Shown one piece after another: positions 17,749 through 26,620 of a DNA stretch of 64,000 nucleotides (positions are counted from its first letter, which is position 1; every line of letters starts with the position of its first letter). The stretch spans positions 124,001 to 188,000 of the forward strand of contig JAAXKQ010000004.1 in the NCBI GenBank assembly GCA_025612245.1, in the 5' to 3' direction. Both the position numbers and the translations under genes were made by a program. This stretch comes from Ignavibacteria bacterium (lineage in GTDB: Bacteria > Bacteroidota > Ignavibacteria > Ignavibacteriales > SURF-24). Under the pieces are notes generated by a model, which ran no database searches, was not told the DNA's origin, and was given only the letters and a program-made list of their open reading frames with translations.

Positions 17749-19029
17749 ATGAAAAGAAGTTATTACATCATAGGACTAATTTTTCTCACATTTTTTGTCA
17801 TTTCACTTCTGACAAATATTCTGGGTCCTATCATTCCGGATATCATAAAGAGTTTTGATTTAAGCCTTACGCTTGCGGCCTTATTCCCGTTTTCATTTTT
17901 CATTGCCTACGGCGTAATGTCAATTCCATCGGGAATGCTGGTAGACAAATACAAGGAAAAGCCCGTCATGGGGGCTGCATTTCTGATTGCCTTTGCAGGT
18001 GCTTTTCTTTTTGCCGTTACACCCTCTTACAGTGTTGCAATTATTTCCCTGTTTTTAATTGGCGCCGGTATGGCAATGCTGCAGGTTGCAATAAACCCTC
18101 TGCTCAGGGTAGCCGGGGGTGAAGAGCACTTTGCGTTTAACTCGGTTTTTGCACAGCTCATATTCGGCCTTGCTTCTTTCTTAAGCCCTTACATATATTC
18201 TTACCTGGTAAGAAACATTCATCAGCCCGTAGCGGACAAAAATTTTATCATTACCTCGCTTGAGAAGGTAGTTCCTGTAAGCCTTCCCTGGATATCATTA
18301 TACTGGGTTTTTGCCTTTGTTGCGGCAATAATGGTAGTGCTCATGTTTGCATCCAAATTCCCTGAAGTCCAGAGAAAGGAAGATGAAGTTGCAGGAGCCT
18401 GGGAAACACACAAGAATCTTTTTAAGGAAAAAACGGTAATTCTTTATTTTATCGGTGTATTTGCTTACGTAGGTACAGAGCAGGGTGTAGCCAACTGGAT
18501 ATCGCAGTTCCTTTACACCTACCACGGCCTGGATCCTCAGACTGCAGGAGCCTCAACGGTTGCCTGGTTCTGGGGTATGCTTACGGCTGGATGCCTTTTG
18601 GGCATGGTATTCCTGAAATTTTTTGACAGCAGGAAAGTCCTCCTGGGTTTTGTGATTTCGGCCATAGTCTGGCTTTCAGTTGCATTTTTCGGAAGCAGGG
18701 CCATGGCGCTAATAGCATTCCCGATGGTAGGATTTTCGGCCTCGGTCATGTGGTCAATCGTATTTTCGCTTGCCTTAAACTCCCTCGACAGGCATCACGG
18801 GTCGTTTTCAGGCATTCTCTGTACTGCAATTATTGGCGGAGCCATTGTGCCGCTTGTAATTGGCTGGCTTGGCGACATATTCGGCCTCAAGTACGGCATG
18901 TTCTTCCTTTACTTAACGCTGGGCTACATATTCAGCATTGGTCTCTGGGCTAAGCCTATAATTGCCAACGAGACGATCAGCATGAAGAAAAAGAAAGCTG
19001 AAGCCGTGCATGAGGAGAGCAACAGATGA
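17749..19029 (+). CDS. MFS sugar permease, FucP/GluP (FHS) family
   Basis: 426 residues with about twelve hydrophobic segments. The fucose/glucose/galactose:H+ symporter subgroup is suggested by TNILGPIIPDIIKSFDLSLT at the start, FPFSFFIAYGVMSIPSGMLVD (family-like first-loop region), GAGMAMLQVAINPLLR and EQGVANWISQFL in the second half. The partner gene is a ROK-family sugar kinase whose ATG overlaps the stop (ATGA), so the pair probably imports and then phosphorylates a hexose. The exact sugar cannot be read from sequence. Two phased direct repeats lie in the promoter. Confidence 0.85.
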   Translation: MKRSYYIIGLIFLTFFVISLLTNILGPIIPDIIKSFDLSLTLAALFPFSFFIAYGVMSIPSGMLVDKYKEKPVMGAAFLIAFAGAFLFAVTPSYSVAIISLFLIGAGMAMLQVAINPLLRVAGGEEHFAFNSVFAQLIFGLASFLSPYIYSYLVRNIHQPVADKNFIITSLEKVVPVSLPWISLYWVFAFVAAIMVVLMFASKFPEVQRKEDEVAGAWETHKNLFKEKTVILYFIGVFAYVGTEQGVANWISQFLYTYHGLDPQTAGASTVAWFWGMLTAGCLLGMVFLKFFDSRKVLLGFVISAIVWLSVAFFGSRAMALIAFPMVGFSASVMWSIVFSLALNSLDRHHGSFSGILCTAIIGGAIVPLVIGWLGDIFGLKYGMFFLYLTLGYIFSIGLWAKPIIANETISMKKKKAEAVHEESNR

Positions 19030-19871
19030 AACTTCTGGGAATCGATCTTGGCGGCACAAACGTCCGCGTGGGGCTGATAGAGGATAAAAGCCTGAAGAAA
19101 ACCGTTTCATCGCCTGTAAGCACGGCCTCCGGGGAGGGTGTGGTCTTAAATGAAATTTGTCTACTCATTGATGAGCTGATGGACGCTGAAATTTCGGGCA
19201 TAGGGGTTGGGGTTCCAAGCGTAGTGGACGTTGAAAAAGGGATTGTCTATGACGTGCAGAATATTCCATCCTGGAAGGAAGTTCACCTTAAGGAGATACT
19301 GGAGAAAAAGTACTCGGTTCCGGTTTACATAAACAACGACGCCAACTGCTTTGCCGCGGGGGAGAAATATTTCGGCAAGATGAAAAACTGCCGTAACGGC
19401 GTCGGCGTTATAATGGGTACCGGTCTTGGTGCCGGCATAATTGCAGACGGGAGGCTTTACTCGGGCACAAACTGCGGAGCCGGGGAATTCGGAATGATTC
19501 CCTATGAAGACGGCATATTTGAGCATTACTGCAGCGGGCAGTTCTTCAAAAATGAATATGGTGTTTCTGGACAGGAGGCATATAGCAGGGCTATTTGCGG
19601 GGATAAAGAAGCGCTTGACATGTTTACTTCTCTGGGAGAACACATAGGAAATGCCATAAAAGTGGTACTTTATACCTATGACCCGGAGGTAATTATACTA
19701 GGGGGCTCGGTAAGCAAAGCTTTCAGTCTTTTTAAGGAAAGCATGTGGAAAGAGGTAAGGAGTTTTGCGTACCGGAATTCGCTCAACAGGCTCGTAATTG
19801 AGCCTTCGGAGCTCGAGCAGGTTGCTCTCCTGGGTGCCGCAGCCCTGTATTACGACGCAGTAAACAGGTAA
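19026..19871 (+). CDS. ROK-family sugar kinase (glucokinase-like)
   Basis: 281 residues. ATP-binding and sugar-binding blocks of the ROK family are seen: LGIDLGGTNVRVGLIED (4-20), YINNDANCFAAGEKYFGK with the catalytic aspartate in NNDAN, IMGTGLGAGII, and GAGEFGMIPYEDG; a late adenosine-site motif is VIILGGSVSKAF. The zinc-binding block expected after the catalytic half (CxCGxxGCxE) is missing: only EHYCSGQFF with one Cys is found. Substrate is therefore less certain than glucose. Translationally coupled to the sugar permease. Confidence 0.83.
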   Translation: MKLLGIDLGGTNVRVGLIEDKSLKKTVSSPVSTASGEGVVLNEICLLIDELMDAEISGIGVGVPSVVDVEKGIVYDVQNIPSWKEVHLKEILEKKYSVPVYINNDANCFAAGEKYFGKMKNCRNGVGVIMGTGLGAGIIADGRLYSGTNCGAGEFGMIPYEDGIFEHYCSGQFFKNEYGVSGQEAYSRAICGDKEALDMFTSLGEHIGNAIKVVLYTYDPEVIILGGSVSKAFSLFKESMWKEVRSFAYRNSLNRLVIEPSELEQVALLGAAALYYDAVNR

Positions 19872-19890
19872 ATTTATATAAAAGCGAACT

Positions 19891-21006
19891 ATGGATTACG
19901 ATTTTTTAGTCATAGGAGCAGGCGTTGTAGGCCTGGCGCAGGCAGAAATTCTTTCAAGAAACGGAAAGCGCGTACTTGTAATTGAAAAGGAAGCACGCAT
20001 CGGAACGGGTGTCTCAAGCCGTAACAGCGAGGTAATCCATGCCGGGATCTACTATCCCAAGGGATCGCTGAAATCAAGGCTCTGCATACGCGGCAAAGAG
20101 CTTATTTATGACTGGTGCCGTAAAAAGAATGTTCCTCACAGAAATGTTGGGAAGTATATCATTGCCGTCGATGAAACGGAAATGGAGAAGCTTGAGCAGA
20201 TAAGGCTCAACGCCTCTGAAGCGGGAATGGGGGATTTATACACGGTTTCAAAAAAAGAAATTGCAAAGGAAGAACCCTACGTTTTCTCTTCAGGCGGGCT
20301 ATTTTCGCCTACAACAGGAATTATCTCGGCTCACGGGCTGATGGATTCACTCAAGCATGCATCCGAGGAAAGAGGATGTGATTATCTCTTTAACTCGAAG
20401 CTTGTAGCCTTTTCCAAGAATTCTTCCTCAGGGTACCTGGCCAAGATTAAAGATTCTTCGGGTGAGGAGACGGAAATTGAGGTAGGAGGCGTCATAAACT
20501 CGGCCGGGCTATATTCGGACCAGGTAGCTGAACTCTTAGGTGTGAAGAATGCGGACTACAGGCTAAAAATGGTTAAAGGTAATTACTTCCGCCTGAGGGG
20601 TAAAAAAGAAGTCTTCCGCCACCTCATCTACCCGGTTCCGATGCCAAAGCTTCACGGACTGGGTGTTCACGTAACGCTCGACTTGAACGGCGGCGTAAGG
20701 TTTGGCCCTGACGTTGAAAAAGAGCCATTAAGCGAGGAAAAGTACTTTGTGGATGAGTCGAGGCAGGGGAAGTTCTACAATGCCATAAAGGCCTATTTCC
20801 CTTCGGTCCGGTATGACGACATTTACCCCGATATGGCAGGCATCAGGCCGCGCCTGGCTTCAGAGAGGGATTTCAATGATTTTATAATTAATGAGGAATC
20901 GGCCAGCGCACTGCCGCAAGTGATCAACTTAGTGGGGATTGAATCCCCGGGGCTTACGGCCTCAATGGCAATAGCAGAATATGTATATACCCGCTTTATA
21001 GTTTAA
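19891..21006 (+). CDS. lhgO: FAD-dependent L-2-hydroxyglutarate oxidase/dehydrogenase family
   Basis: 371 residues of the DAO fold. The FAD Rossmann motif is DFLVIGAGVVGLAQAEIL at the N-terminus; next come SSRNSEVIHAGIYYPKGSLK (typical of the LhgO group), NVGKYIIAVDE, LFSPTTGIISAHGLM, VINSAGLYSDQVAELLG and the C-terminal IRPRLASERDFNDFII. The family oxidises L-2-hydroxyglutarate to 2-oxoglutarate as metabolite repair, feeding electrons to the membrane. It starts 19 bases after the ROK kinase stop, so it is likely in the same operon, though the metabolic link is unclear. A terminator overlaps its stop. Confidence 0.87.
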   Translation: MDYDFLVIGAGVVGLAQAEILSRNGKRVLVIEKEARIGTGVSSRNSEVIHAGIYYPKGSLKSRLCIRGKELIYDWCRKKNVPHRNVGKYIIAVDETEMEKLEQIRLNASEAGMGDLYTVSKKEIAKEEPYVFSSGGLFSPTTGIISAHGLMDSLKHASEERGCDYLFNSKLVAFSKNSSSGYLAKIKDSSGEETEIEVGGVINSAGLYSDQVAELLGVKNADYRLKMVKGNYFRLRGKKEVFRHLIYPVPMPKLHGLGVHVTLDLNGGVRFGPDVEKEPLSEEKYFVDESRQGKFYNAIKAYFPSVRYDDIYPDMAGIRPRLASERDFNDFIINEESASALPQVINLVGIESPGLTASMAIAEYVYTRFIV

Positions 21007-21019
21007 GGCGGGTTTTTTT
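20989..21019 (+). terminator. Rho-independent terminator overlapping the lhgO stop
   Basis: ACCCGC (20989-20994) pairs with GCGGGT (21008-21013), with the TAA stop inside the loop, followed by a run of seven T. Confidence 0.85.
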
Positions 21020-21207
21020 ATTAATATGACCGATTTCTTTGCGTAGCCTCTAGCCCAGGGCTTTTAGATGAATTTCCGGCGAAAGGGCGGGGGCACAAAA
21101 ACCAGCTGCAATAATCTTAACTAAAACAGTTTCACTTAAGTAATCAATTTTATATCTTGCCATATTCAATTTGTCCTTGTTAAACTTATAAACGGTATCG
21201 AGGTTTT

Positions 21208-22845
21208 ATGGGAAAAATTAGGCCCGGCATGTTAAGTGAGGAGGCCCCTGATGCTGACGGCGTTTCCGCCGGTATTTCGCCACATAATGGTGAAAACGGA
21301 TTTCCCGCGTGTAAAAGGACCCCAAAAATATCGGCTGCCGCGGCGGCAGAGGATGAAGTAAGCTTCCTTAAAAGTGAGCTCGAGAAATACCGCAGAATAA
21401 CGTCAAACATAGATGAATTCCTCTGGTCTCTTACTTCTGAGGACGGGGTTGAGGACGTGTTTTACACGGAATCCATAAAGAAAGTAACCGGATATACTGC
21501 CGAAGAAGTCATAAATATGCCCGGCCGCGGCCTGGCGCTGGTTCACGCTGCAGATGCTTTTGCAGTAAGAAAACAGCTGACCGACTTTGAAAATGACCCT
21601 TTGCAAAAAACACTCAGGCTTCAGTACAGGATATTGAACAAAAGTCAGGAAACGCTGTGGCTTAAGGAAGAAATTTCCGCAGAACGCGACGCCAGGGGCA
21701 GAATTAAATGCTGGGATGGGATTGTACTTAACATTACCGAACTTAAGAAGACCGAAGAAGTCCTGAGGAAATCGCAGGAAAACCTCACCGGGCTTAACGA
21801 GGCAAAAGACAGGTTTATCTCAATTATCTCGCACGACCTGAGGGCGCCTTTTACCAGCATACTCGGCTTTGCGGAGATTCTCCTTTTTGAGCAGAGTCTG
21901 CCCGAAGCCGAAAAGCACGAATACCTGAACTACATATATGAATCCTCACAAAGCCAGCTCAAACTTGTTAACTACCTGCTCGACTGGTCGCGCCTGCAGA
22001 CGGGGAGCGTAAAGTTTGTACCACAGCGCTTAAAGGCAACGACGATTGTTTACAACTGTGTTTCTTCTTTAACCGGAAATGCCATCAGGAAAAACATTGA
22101 AATAAAGGTAAATGTGCCTGAAAGCATCAGCATACAGGCTGATGAAAAGCTCATAACACAGGCTGTAACAAACCTTTTGAGCAACGCTATTAAGTTTACA
22201 GAAGAAAATAAATCCATAGAAGTTACGGTAAACAACTTCAAGAAGGGGTTTATTGAATTTACGGTTAAGGATGAGGGCGTGGGAATTTCCGATGCCAATA
22301 AAAGGAAAATATTCCATTTCGACCAGAAGTTTTCTTCGGAAGGAACGAAAGGGGAAAAAGGCACCGGTCTGGGCCTTACGCTGGTAAAAGAGATTGTGGA
22401 AAAGCATGGCGGTGATATTTGGTTTTATTCGGAGACAGGCAAGGGCAGTGAATTTCATTTTATTATTCCGGAGGCACCAAACATTGTACTTCTGGTAGAG
22501 GATGACCCGCCTGCGCGGTCGCTCTGGGTAAAGCTGGTCAAAAAGGCGCTGCCCGACTTTGAGATCATTGAGACATCAAACGGCTATGAGGCAATAGGCA
22601 TTATTCAGGAAAAGGTTCCTTCGCTTGTAATTACGGATCACAGCATGCCTTTAATGAACGGCATTCAGCTCATCGAATCGATGAGAAAAAGAGATGAAAG
22701 CAATAAGATTCCGGTAATTGTAGTTGCTGGAACGCTGACCGAGGAGCTGATGGAAAAATATTACGTGCTAGGTGCAGAAGCAATACTGGCTAAACCTGTT
22801 GATGTAAAGGAATTTATGGATGCGCTTTCTGTTCTTATCAGGTAG
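21208..22845 (+). CDS. Hybrid PAS sensor histidine kinase with C-terminal receiver
   Basis: 545 residues, no transmembrane segment, so cytoplasmic. Order: a low-complexity N-terminus; a PAS domain (about 55-180) whose family sense is SITTVTGYTAEEV-like (here IKKVTGYTAEEVINMPG); dimerisation/phosphoacceptor helix DRFISIISHDLRAPFTSI with the phospho-His in SHDLR; HATPase with NLLSNAIKFTEEN (N box), VKDEGVGISD and GEKGTGLGLTLVKEI; then a receiver domain from about 430 with acidic pair LVEDDPP and the phospho-Asp in ITDHSMPLMNG. The C-terminal receiver suggests a phosphorelay to an unlinked partner. It stands alone with its own promoter gap. Confidence 0.9.
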   Translation: MGKIRPGMLSEEAPDADGVSAGISPHNGENGFPACKRTPKISAAAAAEDEVSFLKSELEKYRRITSNIDEFLWSLTSEDGVEDVFYTESIKKVTGYTAEEVINMPGRGLALVHAADAFAVRKQLTDFENDPLQKTLRLQYRILNKSQETLWLKEEISAERDARGRIKCWDGIVLNITELKKTEEVLRKSQENLTGLNEAKDRFISIISHDLRAPFTSILGFAEILLFEQSLPEAEKHEYLNYIYESSQSQLKLVNYLLDWSRLQTGSVKFVPQRLKATTIVYNCVSSLTGNAIRKNIEIKVNVPESISIQADEKLITQAVTNLLSNAIKFTEENKSIEVTVNNFKKGFIEFTVKDEGVGISDANKRKIFHFDQKFSSEGTKGEKGTGLGLTLVKEIVEKHGGDIWFYSETGKGSEFHFIIPEAPNIVLLVEDDPPARSLWVKLVKKALPDFEIIETSNGYEAIGIIQEKVPSLVITDHSMPLMNGIQLIESMRKRDESNKIPVIVVAGTLTEELMEKYYVLGAEAILAKPVDVKEFMDALSVLIR

Positions 22846-22946
22846 TTATGCAGATTATTTGGTCGGAAAGCCACATTCCCCTTGTAAATATCGGGCATTT
22901 GGGTTTATATTACCAAATGTGCAAATATTAACAGACCTTCAGTTTT

Positions 22947-23516
22947 ATGGAATATAATTACAGACCGGAAAATAACACTACTCAGGCCAGACACTGGTTT
23001 GCATTGTATACAAAGCCCCGTCATGAATTTACAGCCGCGCAGCAGTTTAGTGAGTTAGGAATTGAATACTACCTTCCGACCGTAGTTAAAATAAAGCAGT
23101 GGAGCGACAGGAAAAAGAAAATAGTTGAGCCTTTGATTAAGGGCTACATATTTATTTATTCCAATGAGAAAGAAAGAATAATTGCCCTGCAGCAGAGGGG
23201 AGTTGTAAGCTGTGTATTTTTTAACGGACGTCCGGCAACAATTCCAAATTGGCAGATTGACAATCTTCGCCTGATGCTTGAAACAGAATCCGATTTCCAG
23301 ATCACCGACCAGATAGAGGTAGGTACAAAAGTAAAGATCATTTCGGGTCCTTTCGAGGGGGTTCTGGGTGAGGTTAATGAGACATCCAACGGAAAAGTTC
23401 TTTCAATTACAATAGACCTTTTGAAGAGGTCGGTTACCGCAATTTTACCCGCCGAGAGTGTAATAAAAGTAGTGGACGAAGAGACAGACAAGAAAAACAA
23501 CGGGTCTGAGGAATAA
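22947..23516 (+). CDS. NusG-paralogue transcription antiterminator, UpxY type
   Basis: 189 residues. The NusG N-terminal domain is visible: HWFALYTKPRHEFTAAQQF, YYLPTVVKIKQWSDRKK and PLIKGYIFIYSN; a KOW domain follows at about 130-165 (VGTKVKIISGPFEGVLGEV). The region binding RNA polymerase is thus present, and the sequence matches the UpxY-like specialised paralogues that keep polymerase going through long exopolysaccharide operons in Bacteroidota. Here, however, there is no polysaccharide operon after it: the next gene is convergent. It may act in trans or be left over from a moved locus. Own promoter likely upstream. Confidence 0.85.
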   Translation: MEYNYRPENNTTQARHWFALYTKPRHEFTAAQQFSELGIEYYLPTVVKIKQWSDRKKKIVEPLIKGYIFIYSNEKERIIALQQRGVVSCVFFNGRPATIPNWQIDNLRLMLETESDFQITDQIEVGTKVKIISGPFEGVLGEVNETSNGKVLSITIDLLKRSVTAILPAESVIKVVDEETDKKNNGSEE

Positions 23517-23722
23517 GAGAAAGACTCTTTGAAAGCTGCAAGATAATATTTCTGATTATCCGGAGAGGGATCTGGGACAAAAGTCCCCTGGATGAATCCC
23601 TAAACCACGACCAGAAGCCGGGGCCGGTCAATCGGAATAAATCAGGGGTGCGGCCATTTAGATTATGGCAATCCCGAATCGAAGCGGTTTATGGCCGCGG
23701 AAATCCAAAGAAAAAAGTGCTG
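23517..23722. other. Gap between the NusG paralogue and the convergent radical SAM gene
   Basis: 206 bases with no credible open frame. It holds a GC-rich stretch and a small hairpin (GGGAC at 23575-23579, AAAA loop, GTCCC at 23584-23588) without a T-tract. Whether it is a transcribed RNA cannot be told. Confidence 0.35.
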
Positions 23723-25198
23723 CTAGCTGCTCGTTGAAACCTTTCGGAAATGGAAGCCGTAGATTGACAGGTGGATTGCAAGGGAAAACAGCCTGGGTCT
23801 GGTAAAAAGGGACCAGAAGAAAAGCTTCCAGTAGTAAAACCTTTCCTTGCCCAGTATTCCTAATACAATTACGGACCTACCCAGAGCCCTGAGATACCCG
23901 AAATTAAAGTGAAAAATGTGCTTCTGCTGCGGCTTGAATTCCTTCAGGAAACTAAGCACCCTTTCGTAGTAGTGCCGTGGGGAGTAGATTGTATCGAGGA
24001 CTTTTTTATACCCGGCCATTAAAGCCTCGATATTCATGCTGGGGATGAAATTAATTGCAAAAGCATTGTTCCCCGAAAAGGCTCCAAGGAGCCTGCCTTC
24101 TTTCAAGAGGCGGTTGTAGAGCCGGGTTCCCTTGGGTGCATTAAGGAGCCCTACCATGGCCGTTACGACCCCACTTTCCTGTATAAATGCCGTAAGTCGG
24201 TCGAAAATAGTAGGCGGATCGTGGTCGAAGCCGACGATAAAGCCTCCCTGGACTTCAAGTCCAGAGCTTTGTATTTTTTTTATGCTGGAAATGAGGTCGC
24301 GGTTCCGGTTCTGGTTTTTCTTTGCCTCGAGGAGGCTTTCTTCGTTCGGGGTTTCGATTCCGATGAAAACGGCTTCAAAGCCCGTCAGTACCATCCACCT
24401 GATCAGTTCGTCGTCATCGGCGAGGTTGATGGAGGCCTCGGTGCTGAACCAGAAGGGGTGTTCGTGTTCTTCAAGCCAGTTGTATATTGCAGGAAGAATT
24501 TCATTTTTCAATTTGAGCTTGTTGCCTATAAAATTGTCATCCACAAAAAACACCGGTCCTCTCCAGCCCGTATCGTATAGATGGTTCAGCTCGGCAACAA
24601 CCTGTCCCTTTGATTTTGTCCTTGGCTTTCTGCCATAAAGGACCGTAATGTCGCAGAACTCGCAGTCGAAAGGGCAGCCCCTGGAGTACTGCAGGTTCAT
24701 AGAAGAGTAACTGTTCATTTTTGCAAGCTTCCACATTGGAAGCGGAGTTTCCGTAATGTCGGCCCATTTATCCGATGTATAGAGCTTCTTCGGGTCTCCT
24801 TTCTCCAGGTCGCTTAAAAAGTCGGGGAGGGTTATTTCAGCCTCATTCAGCACGAAGAAGTCGACGCTGGGAAATGACTCGTAGCTGCTGGTAAAAAGGG
24901 GCCCCCCGGCAACGACGGGTACGCCAAGATGGTTGCACTTTTCAATTACAGATTTAGCCGAATCACCCTGAATGGACATTGCGCTGATAAAAACGTAATC
25001 GGCCCAAAGCAGGTCCTTTTCTTCAAGCGCCTCAATGTTCATGTCTATTAGCCTGAGCTCCCAGTCCCGGGGAAGCATGGAAGCAATTGTAAGAAGCCCA
25101 AGCGGCGGAAAGGGAGCTTTTTTACGGACAAACTTAAGCGCATACTTAAAGCTCCAGAATGTATCGGGATACTGCGGGTAAAGAAGAAGGACTCTCAT
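23723..25198 (-). CDS. B12-binding radical SAM protein (HpnP/DUF4070-like)
   Basis: 491 residues. The N-terminal cobalamin-binding Rossmann domain is recognisable (VLLLYPQYPDTFW, PPLGLLTIASMLP, DYVFISAMSIQGDS, VVAGGPLF). The radical SAM domain starts near 185 with the cluster motif CPFDCEFCDI (CxxxCxxC), followed by FFVDDNFIGN and FIGIETPNEESL. A C-terminal DUF4070-like extension follows. This architecture is that of cobalamin-dependent methylases such as HpnP (hopanoid 2-methylase), but related proteins methylate or modify other lipids and antibiotics, so the substrate is not assigned. Alone on the minus strand, divergent from the YhaM-like gene. Confidence 0.85.
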   Translation of the reverse strand: MRVLLLYPQYPDTFWSFKYALKFVRKKAPFPPLGLLTIASMLPRDWELRLIDMNIEALEEKDLLWADYVFISAMSIQGDSAKSVIEKCNHLGVPVVAGGPLFTSSYESFPSVDFFVLNEAEITLPDFLSDLEKGDPKKLYTSDKWADITETPLPMWKLAKMNSYSSMNLQYSRGCPFDCEFCDITVLYGRKPRTKSKGQVVAELNHLYDTGWRGPVFFVDDNFIGNKLKLKNEILPAIYNWLEEHEHPFWFSTEASINLADDDELIRWMVLTGFEAVFIGIETPNEESLLEAKKNQNRNRDLISSIKKIQSSGLEVQGGFIVGFDHDPPTIFDRLTAFIQESGVVTAMVGLLNAPKGTRLYNRLLKEGRLLGAFSGNNAFAINFIPSMNIEALMAGYKKVLDTIYSPRHYYERVLSFLKEFKPQQKHIFHFNFGYLRALGRSVIVLGILGKERFYYWKLFFWSLFTRPRLFSLAIHLSIYGFHFRKVSTSS

Positions 25199-25421
25199 TG
25201 GATTTTTACTCCTAAATTATATTTTTTTCAGGGGAGTTATATCTTACAACTTATATTTATCCGGATAAAATAAAAGCACAAAATTCGGGCAAAGGAGTGG
25301 AAAGGGGCTTAAAAAATTAAAGAAAAGCATTTTCAAAGGGCATTTTTTCAGAACTATTATCAAAAATTTCTTATCTTGTGCAGAAACAATTATTCGTGCT
25401 AATTATTAAAGTCTGACATAT
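25199..25421. other. Divergent promoter region
   Basis: 223 A+T-rich bases between two divergently transcribed genes, so it should contain both promoters. I could not pick convincing -35/-10 pairs or an operator palindrome. Confidence 0.5.
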
Positions 25422-26480
25422 ATGCAGAACCAGAAAGCCTTATCGAAACTTGTCAAAGGAGAAAGCGTCCTTCACTTTTTGCTGCTTAAAAGGTGTGAAC
25501 TTAAGACCAGCAGCACAGGCCAAAAGCAGTATCTTTTTCTTGAAGTGGGCGACCAGCATTCCTCGCTTGTAGCATTCATGTGGAGTAACTACGAAGAGCA
25601 CCTGCGCTATCTTACGCCCGGGGGCGTAATAAAAATTGCTGGGACCATCGAGGAATACAAGGGACAGTTTAACATAAGGGTAAGCAGGATCAGGGCTGCC
25701 GTGCCATCGGATGAGGTTTCGCCGGAGGACTTTATAGCGAAGTCAAAAAGGGATCTCTCCGTAATGGAAGAGGAGCTGCAAAACAGGATTGGCAGAATAG
25801 AAAACCCTTTCTTGAGGGATTTGATGCGGCTGATACTTTGCGGCGAGGCTTATCAGAAATTTATAAGGGTCCCGGCAGGAAAATCGTGGCACCACGCATA
25901 TCTTTACGGGCTCCTGGAGCACACGCTTGAGATTGTAAGGATCTGTGACCTCATGTGCGACATACACGCTGAGGCCAAACGCGACCTTCTTGTTTGCGGT
26001 GCCATACTGCACGACTTCGGGAAAATTGAGGAGCTGACATTTGAGCAGGGGTTCGACTATTCTGAAAAGGGCAAGCTTTTAGGGCACATTGTCATTGCGG
26101 CCATGATGGTTTCGGAAAAGACAGCCATGCTGCCGGAATTCCCCGAGAGCCTTAAAAGCCAGCTGCTTCACCTGATCTTAAGTCATCAGGGAAAGCTTGA
26201 GTTTGCGTCTCCGGTAACGCCTAAAACACTGGAATCCATCATTCTCTACCAGGCCGATGAACTGAGTGCAAAGACAAATGCTTATAAATCGGCCATCCTG
26301 GCCGAGTCCAATGGGACTGCCCGTTGGACTAAATTTCTGCCACTTATTGCTTCCTCGCTCTATATACCCGAGGACTTTGAAAAGGAAAACCTTGGAAAAA
26401 CAGAACCTGAAAAGGATGACCTTGAAGATGCAGGCTTTCAGGACCTGGACGCTTTGCCAGGGCAGAGGGTACTGGACTAA
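25422..26480 (+). CDS. YhaM-type 3'-5' exoribonuclease (OB fold plus HD domain)
   Basis: 352 residues. An OB-fold nucleic-acid-binding domain comes first (about 15-100; YLFLEVGDQHSSLVAFMWSN, GGVIKIAGTIEEYKGQFNI), then an HD phosphohydrolase domain (about 145-300) with WHHAYLYGLLEHTLEIV, the HD pair in GAILHDFGKIEEL, GHIVIAA and ILSHQGKLEFASPVTPKT. In Firmicutes YhaM is a Mn-dependent 3'-5' exoribonuclease of RNA turnover; it also counteracts DNA damage in some species. An acidic C-terminal tail (EKDDLEDAGFQDLD) is extra. No operon partner is evident; the sirtuin gene begins about 140 bases later. Confidence 0.85.
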   Translation: MQNQKALSKLVKGESVLHFLLLKRCELKTSSTGQKQYLFLEVGDQHSSLVAFMWSNYEEHLRYLTPGGVIKIAGTIEEYKGQFNIRVSRIRAAVPSDEVSPEDFIAKSKRDLSVMEEELQNRIGRIENPFLRDLMRLILCGEAYQKFIRVPAGKSWHHAYLYGLLEHTLEIVRICDLMCDIHAEAKRDLLVCGAILHDFGKIEELTFEQGFDYSEKGKLLGHIVIAAMMVSEKTAMLPEFPESLKSQLLHLILSHQGKLEFASPVTPKTLESIILYQADELSAKTNAYKSAILAESNGTARWTKFLPLIASSLYIPEDFEKENLGKTEPEKDDLEDAGFQDLDALPGQRVLD

Positions 26481-26620
26481 AGGAATTTTCTTTTACAAAG
26501 AGCTGTTTTGAACAGCAGTAAGCAGCCTGCGCAATTACAGTTATGGGCTCCGGGGGAAATTGAATATTAATATGCCGGGTGCAGATTTTGAGAGGCACGA
26601 GAGACAATATTGGAGGTAAT

